Assembly: GCA_947447815.1 (NCBI GenBank)
Contig: CANFLJ010000172.1
Coordinates: 1 to 5,076, forward strand
Source of the DNA: Chitinophagaceae bacterium
GTDB lineage: Bacteria > Bacteroidota > Bacteroidia > Chitinophagales > Chitinophagaceae
Reading direction: 5' to 3'
DNA length: 5,076 nt
Shown: positions 1-5,076 of the stretch, piece after piece
Position numbering within the stretch: the first letter of the stretch is position 1
Layout of the letters: the number at the start of each line of letters is the position of its first letter
The notes under the pieces: model-generated
Told to the model about the DNA's origin: nothing
Database searches by the model: none
What the model saw: the letters and a program-made list of their open reading frames with translations, nothing else
Made by a program: the position numbers and the translations under genes

Positions 1-64
1 ATTTATCATCGGTTTCCTGGTATTTATTTGGAAAACATCAATTTGATCCATTTAAAGTTGGGAG

Positions 65-94
65 AAATAAAAACATACCTTCTTCAAGTATGTT
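65..94 (-). terminator. Rho-independent terminator of the minus-strand gene set
   Basis: The arms AACATAC (72-78) and GTATGTT (88-94) are perfect inverted repeats around a 9-nt loop. An alternative fold extends the stem with CTT (79-81) pairing AAG (86-88), leaving C78 bulged and a 4-nt loop. Read on the minus strand, the stem is followed at once by a T-rich run (TTTATTT, 71 down to 65, continuing the TT of the stem). It lies about 70 nt past the stop of the GH1 gene, as expected for the end of that transcript. The stem is AT-rich, so it may be only moderately efficient. On the plus strand no T run follows, so it would act in one direction only. Confidence 0.6.
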
Positions 95-120
95 CTGGAT
101 GTATTAGAAAATAAAGTAAA

Positions 121-140
121 CAGTAGTATTACCAATACTG
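121..140. repeat. Small hairpin just downstream of the GH1 gene
   Basis: AGTATT (125-130) and AATACT (134-139) form a perfect 6-bp inverted repeat with a 3-nt loop. A competing register pairs CAGTA (121-125) with TACTG (136-140). It starts 23 nt after the GH1 stop codon on the minus strand and is followed there by a T-rich but interrupted stretch. It could be an accessory transcript-end hairpin placed before the stronger one at 72-94, or a chance palindrome in AT-rich DNA. Confidence 0.3.
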
Positions 141-163
141 AATAAAAAAGTAAAACCAAGGGG

Positions 164-1519
164 TTATTTTTCTTTTAGAAATTCGCGGAACCAGTAGCCG
201 GAATTTTTGATGGTTCTTAGCTGGGTTTGGAAATCGACATGGATCAGTCCGAAGCGGGCATTATAACCAAAGGCCCATTCAAAATTGTCGGTTAGTGTCC
301 AGGCCAGATATCCATTCAGATTTACGCCTTCGTTCTTAGCTTTTAATGCTGCTGCAAGATACTGCTGGTAATAAGCGATCCGTTTTTCATCGTTTACTTC
401 GCCATTTTTTAAGTGGTCTTTAAAGCAAGCACCCCCTTCGGTGACCATGATACTTTTTACATTTCCATAATCCCAGAAGCGTTTTATCATTCTATAAAAA
501 CTTTCTGGATTTATCTCCCATCCCAGATCGGTGTGCGGTACATTGCGGGTAGATGCTTTTACCTCGGATGCATTGATATATGGGATAATACTATTGTGCT
601 TAATAGTAAGTGAAAAATAGTTTTGTATGCCAATAAAATCGAAGTCAAACTGCATCTGTCTGGTATACTTCCATGCTTTGGAATGGAAGTACAGTTTTTC
701 GAGAAAGGGGAAGTCGGGGTTTTCGGGATAGCCCAAACCAAGGGCAGGTTCGATAAACATTCTGTTGAGAATAATATCTGCTTTGGCGGCTGCTTTTATG
801 TGAAGCTGTTCCTCTTTGTAAGGAATTACTTCGCTACAGGAAAAGGCAGTACCTATAATGGCTTTGGAAGAATGACTGCGAATAATGCGGCCTCCATCGG
901 CGGTACACAGCGCTGCATTGTGAATGGCCGACATATACCCATCGAACCCTATTTTGCCAGGTGCATGTTGGCCTACCATATAGCCAAGGGTAGTAAAGCC
1001 ACTAGGCTCGTTCATAACAATCCAATGTTGCACTCTATCGCCAAAAGCATTGACACAGATAGTAGTGAAACGCTCGAACCATTTGCGCATAAGGTGACTG
1101 GTCCAGCCGCCTTTCTTTTCCAGTTCATGTGGCAGATCCCAATGATAGATTGTAATCATAGGTTCTAGCCCATTGATAAGACATTCGTCTATTAGTTTAT
1201 TATAGAAAGCAATGCCGGCTTTATTTACTTTACCTACGCCATCGGGTAGAATACGGCTCCAGGAAATGGAAAATCGAAAGGTATTGAAACCAAGGGCTTT
1301 GGCCAGTAAAAGGTCATCTTTGTAGCGGTGATAAAAATCGCAACAATCGGTAGGCTTTATGCCACCCTTTATCTTGCCTGATTTGCGGGCGAAGGTATCC
1401 CAGATGGATAGTCCACGACCATCCTCGAGATAGGCACCTTCGTTCTGAGCGGCAGACATGGCAATGCCCCACTTAAAATTGTCTCCAAAATCTTTTGCGC
1501 TAAACGATGTATTACTCAA
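164..1519 (-). CDS. Glycoside hydrolase family 1, beta-glucosidase type
   Basis: This is a 451-residue (beta/alpha)8-barrel retaining glycosidase of full family length. It removes a terminal beta-linked glucose or related sugar from oligosaccharides, glycosides or glycolipids. Landmarks are Q25 (in AAQNEGA), H126-W127 (HWDLP), the acid/base E171 in NEP (170-172), N300-Y301, the nucleophile E361 in TEGG (360-363; most relatives have TENG), W407 and E414-W415 in DNFEW. The segment after W415 lacks the Ser/Lys/Tyr phosphate-binding pattern of 6-phospho-beta-glucosidases, so a non-phosphorylated substrate is expected. There is no signal peptide, so it is probably cytoplasmic. The start is TTG at 1519: an in-frame TAA lies at 1526-1528, no ATG lies between, and the next Met (residue 21) falls inside the first conserved motif. 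That TAA is also the stop of the preceding gene, leaving a 6-nt gap, which suggests translational coupling. Sampled GC (about 42-52%) looks higher than in its neighbours. Exact sugar specificity cannot be read. Confidence 0.93.
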   Translation of the reverse strand: MSNTSFSAKDFGDNFKWGIAMSAAQNEGAYLEDGRGLSIWDTFARKSGKIKGGIKPTDCCDFYHRYKDDLLLAKALGFNTFRFSISWSRILPDGVGKVNKAGIAFYNKLIDECLINGLEPMITIYHWDLPHELEKKGGWTSHLMRKWFERFTTICVNAFGDRVQHWIVMNEPSGFTTLGYMVGQHAPGKIGFDGYMSAIHNAALCTADGGRIIRSHSSKAIIGTAFSCSEVIPYKEEQLHIKAAAKADIILNRMFIEPALGLGYPENPDFPFLEKLYFHSKAWKYTRQMQFDFDFIGIQNYFSLTIKHNSIIPYINASEVKASTRNVPHTDLGWEINPESFYRMIKRFWDYGNVKSIMVTEGGACFKDHLKNGEVNDEKRIAYYQQYLAAALKAKNEGVNLNGYLAWTLTDNFEWAFGYNARFGLIHVDFQTQLRTIKNSGYWFREFLKEK

Positions 1520-1525
1520 GATTGA

Positions 1526-1885
1526 TTATTTATCCTGTTGCAAAAAAAACAATAATCCTTTCTTGTGCCAGTTTTTCTTTTCCTCAATCCAGATGCAGGT
1601 ATGATTCTGTACATTATTTAAGATATTCCAAGCTTGCATAATGAAGGCTTTCTCCTGCATGTTTTTGGGTTTACTTTCCAGTTTTTCTTCATCCAATATG
1701 GCGATGATTTCACCGTTTAAATGTCGGAAAGTATTGTTGAATAATTTGCCGATAGGTTCTTTTTCCAGCCCAAAAACACAATTGCCCATCACTAGTCCGA
1801 TTACCTTTTCCATCTGCTGATCTATGATCATCATATTGTGCAGATAGGCCACAATTTTCCGCTCCCGGTCTGTAATGCAATTCAT
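1526..1885 (-). CDS. Hypothetical protein, 119 residues
   Basis: I do not recognise this protein. It is a soluble, probably mostly helical polypeptide with a charged N-terminus (TDRERK, residues 5-10), a Met- and Ile-rich helix around residues 15-35, a Lys/Glu-rich middle (about 65-80) and a basic, aromatic C-terminus (WIEEKKNWHKKG, 98-109). No signal peptide, membrane span, Cys/His metal cluster or known catalytic motif is visible. The reading frame is probably real: it starts with ATG, fills the space between two well-supported genes on the same strand (36 nt after the glycosyltransferase stop, 6 nt before the GH1 start), and its last codons contain AGGA, which may serve as the weak ribosome binding site for the GH1 gene. 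An AGGAA sits about 19 nt before its own ATG. Its place in the set suggests co-expression with sugar-acting enzymes, but gives no function. Confidence 0.65.
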   Translation of the reverse strand: MNCITDRERKIVAYLHNMMIIDQQMEKVIGLVMGNCVFGLEKEPIGKLFNNTFRHLNGEIIAILDEEKLESKPKNMQEKAFIMQAWNILNNVQNHTCIWIEEKKNWHKKGLLFFLQQDK

Positions 1886-1921
1886 TATTATTTATTTTAA
1901 TCAGTTCCTCAAAGTGAGCAA

Positions 1922-2971
1922 TTATATTGTCTCGGGCATCCAGAAGTTAGTATCAGCAGTAATGATTTCGGTAGGGGCTACAATGGCTCTTTCCTGTTCT
2001 ATTACTTTCTGCACTATATCATAGGTATTGTGCTGTAATTGTAAAGCGGGAACTGCAGCTTTGTTCAGCCAGCATTCTATTTGTTGCGAAAAACTATGAT
2101 CAATAGAAGGAACAATAGTTACGCCCAACTGCTCCAGTGCGGCTGCATTGCAAGCTTGCTCGTATTGACCTTTGATAGGAAGACATAAAAGCTTTTTGCC
2201 GAGATACAATGTTTCGGCAGGGGTTTCGAAACCTGCGCCTGTTATTACCCCATGACTATTTATAACACTGTTGTTAAACCCTTCATTGGAGATAGGAAAG
2301 AAGCGAATATTTTTATAGGTATAAGGGTTCTTAACTTCTTTAGAAAATACTTCGAAACAAACCGCTGAAACCTTTAAGAAATGTTCTTTAATTACCGCTA
2401 AAGAATAATGAGATAAGTACACGCTGATGTGCCCCATATCAGTAGGCAAACAATTTACAATCTCCGATTTGATAATTGGGTTATAAATATTATTATCATA
2501 ACTACTGAAATGCAAACCAAAATAAGAAGATGCCGGAGCGTAATTTTTTAAGATGATCTCGCCAAATAAATCCTTCTTTGCAGGCCTCGGGGTAAGAGGG
2601 CTCTGAAAACTAGCCTGATGACCAAACTGAATGCTTTTCTTTTTCTTCAGTTTACAAGCCAGAGAGGTGATGCTTTCAAAGTCGTTTATTACCAGGTCAT
2701 ACTTATCTACAGGAAGATCTTTAGCTTCTTGCCAGATTCTTTTTATGCTAAGTTCTTTCCACATTTTAAGGTAATCCAAACCGCCTTTATTACCATAGAA
2801 TAAACTTAAACCCTTGCTACGGTACTTTACCGGTAAGGATGCATCAAGATGACAATTGTTGCCACTTAAAAATACATCTACGGTACCATATTGTTCCAGG
2901 TAAGGCATCAACTGAATTGCTCTGCTGATATGACCATTTCCGGTAGCTTGAACTGCATAAAGTATTTTCAT
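1922..2971 (-). CDS. MurG-like (GT-B fold) glycosyltransferase
   Basis: This 349-residue protein resembles the Glyco_trans_1_3 group (MJ1255/VC2487 type), GT-B enzymes related to MurG that transfer a sugar from a nucleotide donor. The N-terminal acceptor domain opens with a beta strand and the glycine loop GNGHISRA (residues 11-18), and has INDFES near 95-100. The C-terminal donor domain shows GAGFETPAE (245-253), matching the MurG/GT28 nucleotide-sugar loop, then a Pro (265) and GQYEQACNA (268-276), the conserved Q/E/N donor-binding segment. There is no signal peptide or clear membrane span, so it is cytoplasmic or peripheral to the inner membrane. It starts 6 nt after the stop of the LpxH-like gene, so the two are probably coupled in translation. 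Local GC is low (roughly 27-37% in sampled lines). Donor and acceptor are unknown; the neighbouring LpxH-like enzyme makes a lipid acceptor attractive but unproven. Confidence 0.82.
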   Translation of the reverse strand: MKILYAVQATGNGHISRAIQLMPYLEQYGTVDVFLSGNNCHLDASLPVKYRSKGLSLFYGNKGGLDYLKMWKELSIKRIWQEAKDLPVDKYDLVINDFESITSLACKLKKKKSIQFGHQASFQSPLTPRPAKKDLFGEIILKNYAPASSYFGLHFSSYDNNIYNPIIKSEIVNCLPTDMGHISVYLSHYSLAVIKEHFLKVSAVCFEVFSKEVKNPYTYKNIRFFPISNEGFNNSVINSHGVITGAGFETPAETLYLGKKLLCLPIKGQYEQACNAAALEQLGVTIVPSIDHSFSQQIECWLNKAAVPALQLQHNTYDIVQKVIEQERAIVAPTEIITADTNFWMPETI

Positions 2972-2977
2972 AGCCGT

Positions 2978-3829
2978 TTATTTTGCCAGTGAATTAATAA
3001 AGTAAGCCACCTCGTCGGTCTGTACATTTAGTATAGGAAGTCGCTTTTGTAAATCGATAATAGTTGCCCCTTTTTGTGTATAATCTTTTTCGTTGTACTG
3101 ATATATTTTCCAACCACCTTCATAATATTCCAGAGAGGTTAGATTCTCTATCCAGTCGCCGCTATTGAGATAGGTAACGGAGCCGTTTTCGGTAGTAATT
3201 GTTCGGTGTTGTGGCTGATGAATGTGACCACAGATAACATACTTATAATTCTTTGCTATTGCCAGTTCGGCAGCGGTCTGTTCAAAATCGCCAATCCAGG
3301 AAACTGCTTTTTTTACACTATTCTTTACCTTCTTGCTAAAGCTCATTTTTTCCTTACCCATTAGCTTCAGAGACCAGTTGATAAAGCTATTGATATATAT
3401 CAGCAAATCGTATCCATGACCACCAAGTTTGGCCAGTATTTTAGCGCCACCTTTTGTGGTAGCATCAAATACATCACCATGGAAAATCCAAGTCATCTCG
3501 CCGTTTATTTCCATCACTACTTTGTCGGTTAGCTGAAGGTTGCCCAGAAATAAATCGCTGAATCTTCGGAGTGCTTCATCATGGTTTCCGGTGATATAAA
3601 TAACACGAGTGCCGCGGGAAAGGAACTTCATAATCTCCTTGATAACTTCCATGTGGTGTACGGGAAAGTATCTTTTATTGAACTGCCATATATCAATGAT
3701 ATCGCCGTTGAGGATGAGAATTTTAGGGTCGATGGATTTTAGGTATTGCACCAGTTCTTTAGCGTGACAACCATAGGTTCCCAGGTGTATATCACTGATA
3801 ACTGCAATCTCTATTTTACGTTTCTCCAT
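2978..3829 (-). CDS. LpxH-like metallophosphoesterase (UDP-2,3-diacylglucosamine diphosphatase family)
   Basis: This is a 283-residue calcineurin-like phosphoesterase of the LpxH/COG2908 type. All dimetal-site motifs are present in order: SDIHLG with D13 and H15, NGDIIDIW with D43, GNHDE with N82-H83, HGD with H117, and GHIHQP with H202 and H204. The later NSGDWIEN (222-229) is shared by the LpxH-like branch. True LpxH removes UMP from UDP-2,3-diacylglucosamine in lipid A synthesis at the inner membrane. This protein is some 40 residues longer than the E. coli enzyme and belongs to a branch in which several members do not perform that step, so I avoid the symbol lpxH. A basic amphipathic stretch (about 150-176, rich in Lys and hydrophobics) could mediate membrane contact. 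The ATG at 3829 fits the family start, with DIHLG near residue 13. It is the first gene of the four-gene set, and the glycosyltransferase follows 6 nt after its stop. Confidence 0.85.
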   Translation of the reverse strand: MEKRKIEIAVISDIHLGTYGCHAKELVQYLKSIDPKILILNGDIIDIWQFNKRYFPVHHMEVIKEIMKFLSRGTRVIYITGNHDEALRRFSDLFLGNLQLTDKVVMEINGEMTWIFHGDVFDATTKGGAKILAKLGGHGYDLLIYINSFINWSLKLMGKEKMSFSKKVKNSVKKAVSWIGDFEQTAAELAIAKNYKYVICGHIHQPQHRTITTENGSVTYLNSGDWIENLTSLEYYEGGWKIYQYNEKDYTQKGATIIDLQKRLPILNVQTDEVAYFINSLAK

Positions 3830-3962
3830 ATCTGAAGGTTTAGCAAAAAGACGGATTGTATGTAAACTGAATGTTACGGGAGGGTTAAGTTAATATGAAG
3901 ATTTTTTGAATACAGGGAAGATGGCAATATGCAAAGAGGCAAGAGATATACAATATAATTCA

Positions 3963-4033
3963 AGTTACTGGTTGCAGGTTTCTGGTTTGTTACAATAACT
4001 TTATTAAATACTAGGAACCAGCAACTTGTAACT
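3963..4033. repeat. Imperfect inverted repeat built from heptamers
   Basis: The left arm (3963-3990) reads as four consecutive 7-mers close to RGTTNCW: AGTTACT, GGTTGCA, GGTTTCT, then the more diverged GGTTTGT. The right arm, read on the minus strand from 4033 down to 4013, gives three more (AGTTACA, AGTTGCT, GGTTCCT). The outer 21 nt of each arm pair at 17 of 21 positions around a 29-nt interior (3984-4012). The element lies 29 nt beyond the carbonic anhydrase-like stop and ahead of the four-gene set. A transcript could fold into a long hairpin, but no clear T run follows, so a classic terminator is uncertain. Similar short-period GGTTNC-type intergenic repeats are, from memory, found in other Bacteroidota genomes. 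Confidence 0.6.
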
Positions 4034-4062
4034 ACAGTTTTAAAATCAATCTATGTAAACGA

Positions 4063-4602
4063 TTAAACTGGTTTATTTAATGCATTATGTTCTTCGAACC
4101 AGGAAGAGTAGTGAAGATAATTGTTGGCAATTCTGTCTATTTCTCCATGGATTTTTTCCTGTGATATATCTTTTACTTTTTTAGCAGGAATACCTGCATA
4201 GATGGTACCTGCTTCTACTATAGTTCCTTCCAGTACTACTGAGCCTGCTGCGATTATGGAATTGCTATTGATGATACAACGATCCATAACAATGGCACCC
4301 ATCCCTATCAATACATTATCATGAATAGTGCAGCCATGCACCATAGCATTATGACCTAAGGAAACATTGTTGCCAATGGTGGTGCCATTTTTTTGATAGG
4401 TACAATGTATAACTACGCCATCCTGAATATTAACCTTGTTGCCTATTTTAATAAAGTTTACATCTCCTCTTACCACAGCATTAAACCAAATACTGCAATC
4501 ATCACCTATAATTACATCGCCCACAATTGTAGCATTGGGAGCTACAAAACAATTGGTTCCAAAATCGGGATGTTTGCCTAAAACAGGAAGTATGAGTGCC
4601 AT
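4063..4602 (-). CDS. Gamma-class carbonic anhydrase-like protein (left-handed beta-helix)
   Basis: This protein belongs to the gamma-carbonic anhydrase/PaaY/YrdA/CaiE group: hexapeptide repeats forming a left-handed beta-helix, normally a trimer with zinc at the subunit interfaces. From the preferred start it has 179 residues, normal for the group. The three zinc ligands are all present: H66 (VIHCT), H84 and H89 (LGHNAMVHGC). R45 and D47 (RGD) and Q60 (NIQDG) are also conserved. The C-terminal AGIPAKKVKDIS followed by a helix is typical. The likely activity is CO2 hydration, but many members have weak or unknown activity, so physiological function is open. The frame extends upstream to an ATG at 4653, but those 17 extra residues are a hydrophobic, unconserved stretch. 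MALILPVLGKHPDFG is a typical family start, and the candidate promoter places the transcript start downstream of 4653. It is cytoplasmic and divergent from the secreted-protein gene. Confidence 0.88.
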   Translation of the reverse strand: MALILPVLGKHPDFGTNCFVAPNATIVGDVIIGDDCSIWFNAVVRGDVNFIKIGNKVNIQDGVVIHCTYQKNGTTIGNNVSLGHNAMVHGCTIHDNVLIGMGAIVMDRCIINSNSIIAAGSVVLEGTIVEAGTIYAGIPAKKVKDISQEKIHGEIDRIANNYLHYSSWFEEHNALNKPV

Positions 4603-4637
4603 AGATTTAATGTTTAATATATAGGACACAATAGTAC

Positions 4638-4671
4638 TAAAAATAGTTATCAAAAGGAAGACAACCCAAAA
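4638..4671 (-). promoter_or_regulatory. Candidate Bacteroidota-type promoter for the carbonic anhydrase-like gene
   Basis: On the minus strand TTTTG (4671-4667) is followed after 21 nt by TATTTTTA (4645-4638). This matches the Bacteroidota sigma-factor pattern TTTG-N(17-23)-TAnnTTTG except for the final G. Transcription would start near 4632, giving a leader of about 30 nt to the ATG at 4602 and excluding the ATG at 4653. AT-rich DNA yields such matches by chance, so this is a moderate call. Confidence 0.4.
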
Positions 4672-4732
4672 TTAGGAGGGTTAAAACAGATTAAATTCGA
4701 TTCATTATTTAGTAAAGGCTTTATGAATCCCT

Positions 4733-4740
4733 TATTTTTA
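4733..4740 (+). promoter_or_regulatory. Possible -7 element for the secreted-protein gene
   Basis: TATTTTTA fits TAnnTTTG except for the last base and lies 25 nt before the ATG at 4766. No convincing TTTG-type -33 element is found at the expected distance (only a TTTA near 4708). If it is used, the leader would be about 20 nt. This is a weak call. Confidence 0.2.
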
Positions 4741-4765
4741 CACGAATAAATTAAGTGGGGTTATC

Positions 4766-5076
4766 ATGAAAAAGCTATTTCATCTTCTGGTACTTTTATT
4801 CCTGTTCCAATCAGCAAGTGCCGTACATATAAAAGGAGGGTGGATTTATTATCAATATATGGGCAAAGGTCTATTAGATACCACCAAGCTTAGATATAAT
4901 ATTACTATAAAAGTATACAGAGATTGTAATATTCCAAATCCGGGTCAGAATGACGATCCAATGGAGCTTACTATTTATGAAGGTAATTCTAATGTTCCAT
5001 TTTCTTCTGTTTTGATAAACCTGAAAAGTGTAGATACAATGGATAAAAAATACTACAGTCCATGTTTAACTACACA
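4766..5076 (+). CDS. Secreted protein, N-terminal part (HIKGG...YRDC surface-protein family), cut by the window end
   Basis: The frame opens with ATG at 4766 and stays open for 103 codons to the window edge. Residues 1-19 form a clear signal peptide: MKK, a Leu/Phe-rich core, then SASA with cleavage likely before VHIKGG. The mature start HIKGGWIYYQYMG, followed by YNITIKVYRDC (about residues 44-54), is the pattern I know from large Bacteroidota exported proteins that often carry PKD-type repeats and a gliding-motility-associated or type IX secretion C-terminal domain. The pair C54 and C100 could form a disulfide or conserved core. The downstream repeats and sorting domain are outside the window, so type IX export is predicted, not seen. 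There is no strong Shine-Dalgarno sequence before the ATG, as is usual for the phylum. The gene is divergent from the carbonic anhydrase-like gene with 163 nt between them. Likely location is the cell surface or outside the cell. Confidence 0.8.
   Translation, partial: MKKLFHLLVLLFLFQSASAVHIKGGWIYYQYMGKGLLDTTKLRYNITIKVYRDCNIPNPGQNDDPMELTIYEGNSNVPFSSVLINLKSVDTMDKKYYSPCLTT

Noticed and set aside
2..46. Plus-strand frame ending in TGA at 44-46 that reads like a hydrophobic C-terminus (FIIGFLVFIWKTSI)
   Set aside because: It could be the tail of a membrane protein entering from the left, but only 14 codons are visible; a competing open frame (1-114) and a minus-strand ATG at 51 are equally unprovable.
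623..1168. 181-codon plus-strand open frame
   Set aside because: It lies wholly inside the GH1 gene on the opposite strand and shows no recognisable domain; the GH1 motifs explain this DNA.
164..1519. Recent horizontal acquisition of the GH1 gene because its GC looks higher than its neighbours
   Set aside because: The difference was judged from a few sampled lines only, no mobile-element or repeat boundaries flank the gene, and it sits in a tight gene set.
3830..4062. Possible small gene or riboswitch between the carbonic anhydrase-like and LpxH-like genes
   Set aside because: No supported open frame and no recognisable riboswitch core; apart from the inverted repeat and the shared 10-mer I see nothing in it.
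4603..4653. N-terminal extension of the carbonic anhydrase-like protein to the ATG at 4653
   Set aside because: The 17 extra residues are not part of the family, and the candidate promoter lies over this stretch; the extension looks like a chance open frame rather than a signal peptide.

Overview
This AT-rich window most likely comes from a member of the Bacteroidota, probably of the Chitinophagales/Sphingobacteriales type. The evidence is the start of a large secreted protein of the HIKGG...YRDC kind, typical of that phylum's gliding/type IX-secreted surface proteins; an upstream region resembling the Bacteroidota promoter (TTTG about 20 nt before TAnnTTTG); weak or absent Shine-Dalgarno sequences; and the protein families present. 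No ribosomal marker is in the window, so the placement is inferred.

Layout, left to right. Positions 1-163 hold no supported gene but carry two hairpins; the one at 72-94 looks like a rho-independent terminator for the minus-strand genes. From 3829 down to 164 lie four minus-strand genes in close succession: an LpxH-like metallophosphoesterase, a MurG-like glycosyltransferase, an unrecognised 119-residue protein and a family 1 glycoside hydrolase (beta-glucosidase type). Gaps are 6, 36 and 6 nt, so a single transcript ending at the hairpin is likely. Positions 3830-4062 are non-coding and contain an imperfect inverted repeat whose two arms are each built from heptamers. A gamma-class carbonic anhydrase-like gene follows on the minus strand (start preferred at 4602). 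A 163-nt divergent intergenic region separates it from a plus-strand gene starting at 4766, which encodes an exported protein cut by the window end.

Working together: the phosphoesterase, glycosyltransferase and beta-glucosidase would fit a small set acting on a glycolipid or other glycoconjugate, with the phosphoesterase removing a phosphate or nucleotide moiety, the transferase adding sugar and the hydrolase removing it. This is inference from gene order; no substrate can be read from the sequence. The carbonic anhydrase-like gene and the secreted protein appear to be independent units. I see no phage, transposon, CRISPR or defence system and no clear evidence of a new system. The items most worth a second look are the four-gene set with its orphan protein, the heptamer-based inverted repeat, and the TTG start of the hydrolase.
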